Shown here one piece after another: positions 1-11,009 of a stretch of DNA of 64,000 nucleotides. How positions within the stretch are numbered: the first letter of the stretch is position 1; every line of letters begins with the position of its first letter. This stretch comes from Combretum micranthum (taxonomy: Eukaryota > Streptophyta > Magnoliopsida > Myrtales > Combretaceae): positions 372,001-436,000 of the forward strand of contig JAMXBD010001046.1 of the NCBI GenBank assembly GCA_024138025.1, given 5' to 3'. Both the position numbers and the translations under genes were made by a program. Under the pieces are notes generated by a model, which ran no database searches, was not told the origin of the DNA, and worked only from the letters and a program-made list of their open reading frames with translations.

Positions 1-1090
1 AGACCCCGAATTTCTCGAAAAATACTACGATCTCTAACTACGATGCACAAGTAAGTGATTTGAATCTTATCACGAAGCTGTGTTTGTAATTTAGCTGCAC
101 TTGTTTCTAAACAAGCTCAACTGATTATGATTGGGGATGGAAATAATGTATGTTGTATGGTGCTTGGATGTGTGATAAGCTTTAATAACATAAGTGATAA
201 CAAACTTCTTGATGATGTGTAATGAGTATTGATGATTGTCTGAACATTGCTTGGCCATCAATAATATGACTTAAGTCTTATTTGATCCTTCATCTGAAAT
301 TGACATGCATTGCACGACAACACGCTACATTCGCATCATTCCTACGTTACGTGTTGATATTCCGATTCTATGGTAATACCTTGCATGCCGAGTGTGTCCT
401 GGTGGGGTTATCATAGGGTTGTTGGCCTAGGGGAACTATACATGTACCGAAGGGTGTTGCCCAAGTTAGAGTTGGCTTTCAGGGTGTTAAAATGTAGGGA
501 GTTTCTAATGGTTCTAAAGTGAATTTGAGATTATGTTGAATATGTATATAAGTATATATATGTATATATACTAAGTAAGTTTTGGAAAAGCTTCTCCTTC
601 CTTAGTTCTCAACCTCTCTTGAGCATGGGTTATTTGGCTTGTCCCTTCAACACCTAAGGAGGTCGTAAATCCACATTGGTTGAGATTTCGGTCATCCGAA
701 CTATGTATTAAATTTGGTTGAGTGTGGCATTGCATATGATTATAATTAAATTTATTTGGTATCCGTTTGAAGTATGGTTTGATTTTGTTATCTCACTAAG
801 CTATGTTGTGCTCACACTCCTATATATTTTATATGCTTGTAGGATCTCTAGAGTAGATCCAAGCTTGTGGTAAGCGGATGTAGTAGATCTTGAGGGGAAA
901 ATCCAGGGCTCGAGTGAAAGTGGAGGTAGTTTCTTTTGTATAGAATCCCTTGTGTTTATATCTTGTAAGTTTAAGTTTGTTAAGAGTTGATCATAAGTTG
1001 TTTATAAAGAAGTTGTTGTTGTAAAGATCTTATATGTATGTGAAATTTTTTATCTTGACGACCTCACAATCCTGTTATATATGTCGGCAC
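1..1090 (+). repeat. Partial large LTR, left-truncated by the window edge
   Basis: No gene is seen here. Short blocks match the 3' half of the two solo LTRs at 11010-14502 (reverse strand) and 21505-24920. The block gttatctcactaagct at about 797 recurs at about 11480 (complement) and, shortened, at 24485. The block tttcttttgtatagaa at about 932 resembles one at 24616. The order of blocks is kept. This suggests a third, more diverged member of the same family reading into the window from the left. Its end is not clear; I place it near 1090 where the similarity stops. No target duplication can be tested because the left end is outside. Confidence 0.4.
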
Positions 1091-1224
1091 CATGGGGCAT
1101 GTTAGTTGTAGAGTACTCATGTAACTTCTAGAGGCCTCAGTTGATTACATGATGTATCATTACTACTAGGGTACCTTATGGGAGTGTGACATGAATCATT
1201 AAAACCTGTTAGTAGCTATAGGCG

Positions 1225-1521
1225 GTGGTAGTTTAAATGCTATGGGACATGTATAACATCTACAGGGCTGTGTTGTTGAGATATCAATTTGTGGTCCCTT
1301 TGTAGTCGTTGGAGGTTCTGAAAATTTATTAAATTTTGTGGAATAGGTAAAACATCTGCTAGGTAGTGTTAGGGGGCATAGATTTGTGGAACCCTTGTAT
1401 TTGATGGAGCCTCAAGTTTAAACCCGTATAGGGTTGTATTGTTGAGATATGGATTTGTGAGCCCCTTACAATTGTTAGAGTTGATGAAAGTTTAAGCCTT
1501 GTGGAAGACGTACAACACCTG
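1225..1521 (+). repeat. Outlying diverged copies of the 93-bp minisatellite
   Basis: About three degenerate copies of the repeat that dominates 2126-3075. The 'atggatttgtg' landmark or its variants occur near 1283, 1378 and 1449, spaced about 95 and 71 bp. They are followed by the same 'gtttaagccttgtggaaga' and 'acaacacctgca' blocks as the main array. The first copy shares the variant 'ggaggttctga' with the last copy of the main array, so these look like the edge of one original array. Confidence 0.75.
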
Positions 1522-2125
1522 CACGTGACATAATGGATTAATTTGAAATTGAATTAAGGTTTGTATCACAAACAATTGACTCTGCGAATACATAGAGTGT
1601 GATCCTCAAATACCAATTGATTATGAGAATTCCTAGGTATTTAGTATCTAAATTTGAAGAAAAATATGAAATTTGAGAATCTGGGAAAAAAAGGAGCAAA
1701 GACAACTCAAATTTTGTATTTCTAATAATAGCTGAATGTTTTATATCCTAAGGCATACAATTTATATGCTAGCTAAAAAAGCTGTCAAAAATAGAATTGA
1801 AACTATCGAAAATTAAAATGGTCCTAAAACGAAGTACGTATAAAGACAAGTAGGACACCATGAATAATATACAAAACCAACACTTCTATAAAAAGTTATA
1901 AGAAAAATAAAACCTATCAAAAATATTAAAAATAGCCGTTTGAGGCCATAAACGAAGTAATTTAGCCAAAAACCAACCTAGCTTATCACCAAAGGTGGTG
2001 ATTTCTTCGAGTTGGTCTGTTTTATTCAAGATAAGAACTTGTAATTATGGGATTGCTACTAGCTAGTCTTTACCCAGCTCCCTCAGGTACTTGTATGCCA
2101 CTTTTTCCCCTTCATCAGAAGGGTT
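1522..2125 (-). mobile_element. Gypsy LTR relic splitting the minisatellite
   Basis: The sequence breaks off the minisatellite in the middle of the 'acacctgca' block and the repeat resumes at about 2126. From 1524 it follows, with much divergence, the order of blocks in the left arm of the palindromic gypsy element (from 45131). Shared landmarks are a 'gtgac' start, a 'ttgattatgagaattcctag' stretch matching one near 45210, and 'atcctaaggcatacaattta' matching the 'ttatatgccatagg' area. By that comparison it is an LTR on the minus strand. No coding sequence is visible. Exact ends and any target duplication are not resolved. Confidence 0.4.
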
Positions 2126-3075
2126 ATGTTGTTTAGAAATGGATTTGTGAGGCCCCTATTATTGTTGGAGTTGATGAGAGTTTAAACCTTGTGGAAGATG
2201 TATAACACCTGCAGGGTTGTATTGTTCACAAATGGATTTGTGAGCCCCCTGCAATTGTTGGAGTTTATGGTAGTTTAACCCTTGTGGTTGATGTATAACA
2301 CCTGTAGGATTGTATTGTTCATAAATGGATTTGTAAGCCTCCCCAATTGTTGGAGTTTATGGGAGTTTAAACCTTATGGAAGATGTACAACACCTGTAGG
2401 GTTGTGTTGTACAGAACTGGATTTGTAAGCCCCCTATAGTTGTTGGAGTTGATGCGAGTTCCTATGGAAGATGTTTGTATCGTTCAGAAATGGATTTGCG
2501 AGCCCAATGCAGTTGTTGGAGTTGATGGGAGTTTAAACCTTGTTGAAGATCAGGGTCGTGTTGTCCAGAAATGGATTTGTGAGCCCCCTGCAGGTGTTGG
2601 AGTTTATGGGAGTTTAAACCTTGTGGAAGATGTAAAACACCACCGGGGTTGTGTTGTTCATAAATGGATTTGTGACCCCCCTGCAGTTGTTGGAGTTTAT
2701 GGGAGTTTAAACCTTGTGGAAGATGTACAACACCTACAGGGTTGTGATGTTCATAAATGGATTTGTGAACCTCCTGAAGCTGTTGGAGTTTATGGGAGTT
2801 TAAACCTTGTGGAAGATGTACAACATCTATAGGGTTGTGTTGTTCATAAATGGATTTGTGAGTTCCTTGCAGTTTAAACCTTGTGGAAGATGTGCAACAC
2901 ATGCCAGGTTGTGTTGTAAAAAATTCAATTATGAGCTCCCTGTAGTTGTTGGAGTTGATGGGAATTTAAACCTTGAGAAGGATGCACAACTCTTGTAAGG
3001 TTGTATTGCTCATAGATGGATTTGCGAGCCTCATGCAGTTGTTGGAGGTTCTCAGAAGTTATTATATCCTGAGGA
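2126..3075 (+). repeat. 93-bp minisatellite, about 11 units
   Basis: The landmark 'atggatttgtgag' or close variants start at 2139, 2232, 2325, 2417, 2490, 2571, 2664, 2757, 2850, about 2922 and 3015. Six of the ten spacings are exactly 93 bp, one is 92, and the shorter ones (about 72, 73 and 81) are internal deletions. Each unit contains a 'gttgttggagtt' block, 'gggagtttaaaccttgtgg' and 'gatgtacaacacctgcagg'. Since 93 is divisible by three, the unit encodes an open 31-residue period on both strands (130 codons forward at 2440-2832, 146 reverse). There is no promoter, splice or homology evidence that it is a gene, so I call it a repeat. Confidence 0.9.
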
Positions 3076-5641
3076 GCATGTAAAACGCCTCCAGCAATGC
3101 CTTGGTGGGTTGCTTTGTTGTGTTTAGCTCTAGCCAGATAATGGTAATCCTCCGGAGGCCTGCGGTTCGGCATTATTTTATATGAAAATCTGAACTATCC
3201 CTAGCTCACAGGCTTTTACACTTAGTGTGATGAAGTTGTTTGTACTGGGAGGACGTCTAGCATACGTATATGTAGAGTATGGAGATGATGAATCAATCCT
3301 GTCGGGCGTTGAAGTCCAGCTAGAACGAAATGTCGGTGAAGCATTTCCTTGAAATTTAAAAACCATATAATACAAAGGGTGCTTCAGATGTGAAAGAAAA
3401 TTGTTTAATATATATTCGCAGAGAAGTGAAAAAGGCCAAAGCCATTAGTGGGTATGCCGATTGGGTGGCTTCGGACGTGAAAGAAAATTGTTTAATATAT
3501 ATTTCTGAATTTTTTAAAGTGTACTATTAACACCCTTAAATGCCTACAAATTGACAAATAACCACAGTTTATTATTTGGTATATGTCACGAGTGGTACCT
3601 AAATTTTGACAAAATATGCAATTAAGTATATTAACTTTAAATTGATCAAATTAGTAGCTAAGTTTTAAAATTTATCAATTTCGGACTCTAAAGAGCTTTT
3701 TGTGTTCGTTAAGCACGAAAAGTTAGTTTAGTTACTAATTAATTAATTTTAAAGTTCAAGTATTAAATTAATTAATTTTAAAATTTAGATACTTAATTAT
3801 ATATTTTGTCAAAATTCAAAACTATATATGAATTATTATTTAATAAACTTTATAGAGATGATGGCGTTTTGGAACCTATATTTGTTTCAGGTGCTTTACA
3901 GGTATGGAAACACTGTACTCATAGTTTACCTTATGGAAATAGGTCGTGGATAACGTTTAAACCTTATTACAGTCAATTTGGTGGAATAGGATATTATGAA
4001 ATATAATGTATAGTAAGACTACTTGGTCAACAAAGGCATGAAAGGGAATGGTTTGATATGCATCAGGAGGTATGCCGAAGTTGGCACGATCCACCGGCTG
4101 ACGTGGTGAAAGGCATGCAATTAAAAACCTGATATCCTCGTATGATTTTCCGGGAAATTTAAAGACCATTTAACATAAAGGCTGCTTCAGAAGTGAAAGA
4201 AAGTTGTTTAATATTCATTTGCAGACAAGTGAAGAAAGCCAAAGCATAACGAGGTATTCTGATTGCTGAACTCGGTGCAATCCGCAATCCCTCGGTCACG
4301 AGAATTAAACCAGAGAAATTTCTCTTCTTCCATTGTTAGGAGTTTTTGTTTTTCTTTTTTTTTGGGGCCGAACCATTCTTAGGAATTCGATCATATGTGA
4401 TTAACCCATCAAAGTTTTATTGTTTAACCGAAGCTTTGACCAGTTATTTCATCATATCAACGAGGCTTATCATTTGAAGAAAGGAGTTTGGCAATTAGTG
4501 TTCATAGAAAGGTGAGCTTAATTTCAATTACCATAGGAATTTTATTAACACTATTTGCTTTTGCTTTCTTAGTATGTAATATTGGAAGATTTGACGATTA
4601 GAATGGAGATATCTTAGCCTTGGGTTGGTTACCGCTTGAATACAAATATTTTAATTCATTGTTTTGATGAAATGCCATTTAAAGTGTCTTCCATGAATGA
4701 AGCACGGAACAAAAAACAACTTACTAGTGGATCATATTTCTGTCTTCTCCAGCTTTAAAGAATTGCTCACAGGGGAAATAACCTGTATTTTTATATTAAG
4801 ATTAGTTTGGAGTGTTCATGCCTGCTAGTGATAATTATCATTGGTTTTATTCCAGGGTTTTATTAATTATTTTATTAGCTTTAGAATCTATTTGGATCGT
4901 CAGATTTTTATTTATATTATATTTGTATATGATTTTTATCTATAACTTATCTATATTATATATGTATTATATCTATTTAGTCAATTTATAAGTATAACTG
5001 TCAGTTTTTTATCGATATTTGTTTCTTGACAAGCATCTATTTGAAAACGATAAAAATATGGTGCCAAAATGACTAGAATATGATGAAATAAATAGACCAT
5101 AACACCCGATACATGCTTAGTTATCCAAAAAAGTTGTTAAAGCATTTTGGTATAACAAATTTCCGTCCAATCCGCAAGCTTCTTTAATTATCATAACCAG
5201 ATCCTCTATTAATTATATAATATATATATATATACACACACATATCTTACATGCTATTCCATATATTGACTCTATTTTTTCAATATTACATTATGGAGGT
5301 CTTGCTAAAATTTAACAGTTAAGGATTTATCGGTCTTTTACTTAAGATTATTTCTCTCGTCAAGTTGCTGGTGGTTGGTACAACTATCTACTTAACAGTA
5401 AGGTGGCATTTTATATCAATGATTTAAAATAAAAATAAGAAATAAAAATAAAAAAGATACGGAAGAAGGATGGCATGAATTTGTATAACTACAAAATGTT
5501 GGATAAAAATTGCATTAGTGAGGCCAAGTGGTTCATACAATTCGTTGTTAAGGGAGAAGATTCAATATAATCAAGTTGGGGGATGGCAAATATTATCAAC
5601 CAAAAATATTAAATGCAGTTATAATTATGTTGGCAATGCAG
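3076..5641. other. No convincing gene; small duplications
   Basis: AT-rich sequence without a recognisable gene. A segment of about 85 bp at 3352-3436 (key words 'gtgaaagaaaattgtttaat', then 'agaagtgaaaaaggccaaag') recurs diverged at 4143-4240 and in part at 3475-3505. A hairpin MITE sits at 3601-3816. A TA-dinucleotide tract lies near 5215-5235. Short open frames here (for example 3806-4006) have no family resemblance and are probably chance. Confidence 0.6.
3601..3816. mobile_element. Hairpin MITE-like inverted repeat
   Basis: The left end 'aaattttgacaaaatatgca' (3601) is the near-perfect complement of the right end, which reads 'tatattttgtcaaaatt' up to about 3816. Pairing continues inward for about 30 bp ('attaagtata' against 'gatacttaatt'). 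The unit of about 216 bp is AT-rich and non-coding. The shape is that of a MITE. The superfamily cannot be assigned because no clean target duplication is seen. Confidence 0.5.
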
Positions 5642-8600
5642 GTATAGGAAATGGTTTGAAGTGAAATAGACCTTTGCACCGAGCAGCGAAGAAAGAATAT
5701 TGGCAAGCTGCTAAGAAATTCTTTAAGAAAGATCAAATTGTCAAGACTTCAGATATCACAGGGTTAGGAGAAACTGTCCTGCATACTGCAGCATCGGCAG
5801 GTAATGCAGGTTTTATTAAGAAACTCCTGGAAATCATGCCACCCAAAGCGCTTGAAATACAATCTGCCAATGGGATGAAACTCCTCTCCACGTTGCTGCA
5901 GCAGGTGGAAGCTTAGAGATATAGTCAAAGCATTGGTAGAAAAGAATTCTAAATTGACACAGATGATGCAGAGTTCGGGAAATACACCGCTTGTCATGGC
6001 TGCAGTTTATGCCCGTAAAGAAGTTGTACGCTATCTTTGCTCAAAAACAAAGGACAAGCCTCCTAGCTACCCATTTACTGGTCCTCGCTCTGGTGCACCG
6101 ACTTTCAGGCCAACGCATTCACCCCATTATGGTATAAATAGATGTTTCTCTTCCATACCATGACATGCAACAAACCTATGTGACTAGGTAAAACTTTTTA
6201 GTAACTCAAAAGTTTTGAATCCTATATTTCTATCCCTATCCACATCCCAAAAGAGCACAAAAGCAGTTGTCTTGGTGGCTACCAACTACCAAGCTTCAAA
6301 GGAGGCAGAAGAAACTAAGAAAGAAAGGAAAGGTGGGGGTGGGGGACGTTCTTGCAACCATGGAAAGAACAAAATTTATAGATCAGAGCAAAACTTTCTC
6401 TGAAATTAACCGTACCTCCACTTTCCCTTCATCAATCATATGTAAGATTTTAATTTAAATATCAAACTTCCCTTTCCCTTCAAATTTGCCATAAATTACT
6501 CGTCTTAAAGACAATTTCAGTATTAGTCTACGTGTTAGATTTAACTTCCTCCGCTGGAGTGTGTCAATGTCTTTAAATTTAACTTGAGCATCAATGTAAG
6601 AAAGACCTAGTATTGATGTGGCAGAAAATCGGACTTTTTAACCTTGGTTTGGTTTTGAAGGACAGTGCTCTGAGCCTGTAAAACTTTATTGATTTCACGC
6701 AATTACTCAGAAAATCAGTACACCATTCATTGACTTAACTAACTATATGATTTGACTACTAAAGGGTTACCCCAATTTGGCTGTTGCCCAAGTGCTGGCG
6801 AGAATCTTCTGAGTGTATTGGCAGCTAAGCCCGTAGATTTTCTAAGTGGAAGTGGTGGGTATCGAATCCAACAAAATTAAATTTCTATTCTAAATATTCA
6901 TACAACTTGTATATAGTAGTGAGTAGGGTCAAATCCACAAGAATTGGTAAAACTTATTTCTATTTAAAGATTAGATAAAGAAAAGAAGAAAGGGGTGGGG
7001 GTGGTTTTGTTGTGAAATCAAATAAAACTAATTATATCATAAAGAAGTAATCTAATTCAAAGAGTAAATCAATATCAAGTGTTCCTAACTAAAGGTATCA
7101 TTATAGTTCATTTCGCAGAATTGATCATTGATGCAAAAAATTCTATTCTTTATCTTGGATAAATTGGTTATGGTTATTAACAAGCTCTAACAACCTATCT
7201 TCTTCACTTTTTTGATAATTAAAACAAGCTTTTTGATTATTTCCTTTATTAATTAAATAGTCTTGAACAAGCTCTTAGGTTTAATCTAACAATAGTATAA
7301 AGAACAAGAGAGATCACAAATTATAGCCAACAAATCAAAAGCTCGATCTATTTAGACTAGATTATATATCTTCATAACACAAATAAATTATTTTTCTTAT
7401 AATCAATCATGTTATTGTGTCACTAATGTTAGAACAATTGAACAATTACAGATTCAACGTTCTAATTGACAATATATTATCTTGCTAACTGAACAAATGA
7501 GCCTTAATTTGTATCAATCAAGCAAAATAACAATATCAAAATAATAAGAAACTATATAAATACCCAAATATAAAAAACAAAATAATAACAAATCGGTTAG
7601 ATCTCACAATACTTAAAGAACTGAAACTTGTAGAAATCCTTTGGCTAGAAGATTATTTTAGCCACTCATAGTCATGGATTCCTTTCTCTTGTTATGATCT
7701 TCAAATGTCTAAAAGATTAAAAAGATGAAAAAGATATTTTTTCTCACTGAAGTTCGAAGAGTTTTTGACAAAATAGATTGATTTCACAAATAGCAACTCA
7801 GGGCATCTTATAGGAAAAACAATGGAGTTTGGCTCGTCAGAACATAGGCCGGTGATTTTTTAATGTACATTGCCAGCTTATATGGCCAGCCTTTAAGTTC
7901 GAAATTGAATACGGGATGAGATGGCAACGAGCATTTAATAAGCATTGAGATGGTGTTGATTGTACGTCGGCACAAAGCCGGTGGCATAAAACCAGAATTA
8001 GTCGGTGTACGTTGTTTGAAATTAATTTTCGAGAAGAAAACACTGGCAGCGCTAAAGCAATGTTGAGGCAGCTTCAAAGATTTCGCTACCATGCATGGGC
8101 TATGCCAGCTTAAGGCCAGTGACCTTGATTTTTCCAGTGCTGGTGTTCACTGTTTAAATCAAAGGCTGATGAATTCTCTTATCTAGGCTGGCGATGTAGC
8201 TTTTAATCCGATGAAGGCTAGCGGCTTTTATTCCTCATTTGCCGGCCTACTTTACTCACTTCACTAAATTTGTGCAAGTCTTCTTGAATTTGCTTGTATT
8301 TGCTTTATAATTCTTTCAAGACCTGAAATATCACAATAAACATACTTAAGTACTAATTCCTCAAGATTTCTATCAAATCAATAACAATTTAAGCATGATC
8401 TATTCAATGAAAAGTGAGTATAATCTAATTTTATCAGGAAGCACCTTAAGTCATTGGGAGAAATGCATATATCATCGTTAGGATGTTTCATTTGCAAGTG
8501 GCTTTTTTACTTCATAAATCTATATCTTCTAATCTCTATCATGTACATCCTACTGTCAACACATTCATGTCGGCTAATTGAAGTGGTTCGTGTGGAGCTA

Positions 8601-9956
8601 AATCATGAAGCACGTGACATAGCAATAGGTAATGAGGAAGATTTACATACCCGGATCTTGGACGATCAGAAAATCGGGAACTAGCCGCTTGCTTCACCAT
8701 GCTTTCACGCTTAAACAGCCTATCTTGGACTGTTCTAAAACATCTAGGTAATTAAAAGCACTGAGAATTTCTTTTTCTCTGTCTTCTCCCCAGCACTTAA
8801 CAGTTCCATTTGCTTTGCAATGGTAGATCTCTTGTGTAGTACCAGGGATCAAACATATCATGGAAGAAAACCCAAGCACAAATACATTAAAATATTGGTA
8901 CATTCTGCTTGTAAAGAGATATCTGCAATGGAGGAATCTCAAATCACAGTATACTTCTCACAATCAGAAATATTATAACGAGATGCTGCATCTGGAATTG
9001 TTGAGATTGTGACAATCTGTCTCCAATATTTTCCAAATTATTATGTGGATAAGAATGGAAAGTGGATGCATATTCCAAGTTGCAATTGAACAACGCAGAG
9101 AAAAGATCTTCAATCTCATATGTATGAGGGAAATGCAGCCAACAAGCTACTTAGTGATAGAAGTCAATTTAGTGAGACATCCTTGCGTCTAGTAGCAAAA
9201 TTAGCTCCTTATCCTCAGCTTTCATCTATAGCCTGTTCAGCACTTCAAATGCAGAGAGAGCTTCATTTGTTTAAGGTATTTGACTGATGGCATAAAATCT
9301 TATTATAAAGTTCCCGTTAATGGATGCTCCTAGTACACTTTTTTAAGGAGTTCAAGAAGAAAGCTTTCATGCTTCCGATCTTTAGCTACTTAATTTACAA
9401 AATGCAATTGTCTTTAAAATACTTATTAATGTGTTCCTAGTTTAAGTACATTGTCTTGGCTACCAACATCTGTTGCTTTATTTCTCTAGGCAGTAGAGAA
9501 TTTTATTCAACCATTAGAGAGGGATTTGAAAACTCCAAGGGGCAATCTGCTAGAGAATTGTTCACTAGCAAGCACAAGGAATTGGCTAAGCAAGCGGAAC
9601 AATGGATAAGTGACATGTCAAATTCCTGTATGGTTGTATCAACTCGAATTGCAACCGTAGCTCTTGCTGCAGCTTTTACTGTTCCAGGAGGTACCCATGG
9701 AGATAGAGGTATTCCTATATTCTTAAATGATGCATCATCCGCGGTTTTTGCTATTTCAACTGCATTGGCACTATTCTCCTCTACCAACTCCATTTTGATG
9801 TTCCTGTCTATCTTAACTTCGCGTTATGCTGAGGAAGATCTTCTCTATATATTTCCAAAGAGGTTGATATTGGGACTTTCTTCTCTTTATATTGCGATTA
9901 TTGCAATGATGATAGCTTTTGGCTCCGCACTTCTGATCATGCTAATTGCAAGATAG
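5642..9956 (+). pseudogene. Ankyrin-repeat/PGG membrane protein pseudogene (ACD6/ITN1-like)
   Basis: A decayed copy of the plant family with N-terminal ankyrin repeats and a C-terminal PGG transmembrane domain, known for defence and stress signalling at membranes. Exon 5642-6131 follows an acceptor (aatgcag) and ends at a donor (ATG/gtataa), exactly as in the paralogue exon 58750-59229. It encodes ankyrin repeats such as 'ETVLHTAASAGNAGFIKKLL'. A middle exon of about 8976-9275 ends at AAG/gtattt and carries 'LVAKLAPYPQLSS'. The last exon, 9490-9956, carries 'FTVPGG' and three hydrophobic segments. Lesions: TGA soon after the first acceptor, one-base loss near 5873, two extra bases near 5924, a frame shift near 9080, stops before 9200, and a one-base slip near 9520. 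No first exon was found upstream. I infer it is non-functional. Confidence 0.8.
6850..8440. repeat. Repeat-like insert in the pseudogene intron
   Basis: This part of the intron between the ankyrin and middle exons is AT-rich, with a GC-richer block at 7830-8250 full of short gccgg/gccagc words. Similar gccgg-rich words occur in the gypsy LTRs at 45620-45660 and 54410-54560. The stretch from 6895 ('gtgagtagggtcaaatcc') resembles a common dispersed plant repeat. No ends or target duplication were found, and the minus-strand frame at 7808-8092 has no recognisable product. Confidence 0.3.
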
Positions 9957-10160
9957 AAGTGGTTTCACATTCCAACTATTATGCTCAGTTATATCCTACT
10001 GACTCTATTCATCAGGCTTTAGTCCAGACATTTTTTCTTGATTGTTTGGTCGACATTTGCACCTAGCATTTTGTGGCCAGAAAGAATTTGGTGATAGAAA
10101 GCAGATCTAGTTTTAACCCCATCTTCACTCTCTTTACTAGTTTTAGGTTGAACTATAGGA

Positions 10161-10469
10161 TGATGGTGCTATTTAAAAAAAAAAAAAAAAAAAAAAAAAG
10201 AAGAGGGCACTGATGTTGGAGAGAATAGAAAATGAATTGAAAAAATACAGAATAAAACAGAGGTGTTACGGAGTTTGAACAGTTTGCTTTCTATTTGATA
10301 ATTGCAATGCAAAAAATTAAAATAACATGGCCATTAATATAGGCTTACAAAGTGACAAACAGATAGAATTTTGAGCAAAAAATAAAGCAACTAAATAGAC
10401 CACTATCCCACTAATGTAAAAGCTAGAAAATAGGAGTATTGACAACAAACTTTGAATCATTCTCCAACA
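10161..10469 (-). repeat. 3' LTR of the gag-only element
   Basis: Starts tgatggtgct and ends ttctccaaca in plus orientation. It contains a 25-base A tract (about 10175-10199) where the partner LTR has a GAA microsatellite. I estimate roughly 90% identity to 15089-15404 by eye. The inner purine-rich stretch on the minus strand at 10470-10480 supports this as the 3' LTR. Confidence 0.8.
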
Positions 10470-10699
10470 TGGCCCCTTGATTCAAAGTTGCAAAGTTAAA
10501 ATCTTCATGGAGCATGTCTCTCGAATATCTTGATATGTGAAGTACCTCTCTTCACTATATGATGCACTTCTCATCATTTTGTTTATGTGCTTTCTCATCA
10601 ACCTTTAATTAGAGCAGTTCTCTCCAAAATCTCTTGGTGGACTTCTCACCAACTAACTTAAAATAGAGTTTCTTCTACAACCATCTCCACCATATTTGC

Positions 10700-11009
10700 T
10701 TTTTTTTTTTTTCATTTTTTACTTTGCAATCTTTTTACAGGTGCCCAAACCTTTTGAACATGAAACATTGAGGTTTTCTTTTATGCCAACAATCTTTCTC
10801 TTCATGACCAGGCTGCTTGCAATTGTTGTATTGAGGGTTATTCTTCCTTTTCCTTTTTAAATTGAAGTCTTGGCTAGATAAGGCCCTTCAACCATTTGTT
10901 TGGTTCCTTCTTGCCTAATTGTTCTTCTTTGATCTTATGCTTGCAAAGAATTAAGTAATTCCACCAAGGTAATCTTTAATAGATCCTTGGTATTTTCCAA
11001 CATTGTAAC
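10700..11009 (-). pseudogene. 3' half of the interrupted gag, with zinc-knuckle remnants
   Basis: Minus-strand continuation of the gag fragment at 14503-15050 after the nested solo LTR is discounted; the duplicated GTAAC joins them. Reading on from the insertion it gives 'ENTKDLLKITLVELLNSLQA' and then a stop, the usual copia gag stretch upstream of the nucleocapsid. Further on, in another frame, are 'NNCKQPGHEEKDCWHKRKP' and 'FGHL.KDC', degenerate CCHC zinc knuckles. Several frame changes and stops show that it is not expressed as one protein. Confidence 0.75.

Noticed and set aside
2440..2832. 130-codon open frame as a repeat protein gene
   Set aside because: It lies wholly inside the 93-bp minisatellite, the opposite strand is equally open, and there is no ATG context, splice or homology support.
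2462..2902. 146-codon minus-strand frame
   Set aside because: Antisense shadow of the same tandem repeat; openness follows from the repeat unit.
2126..3075. CRISPR-like array
   Set aside because: Units are contiguous 93-bp repeats without spacers, in a plant nuclear context.
7808..8092. Minus-strand frame of 94 codons as a gene
   Set aside because: No family resemblance; lies in a repeat-like intron segment with gccgg words.
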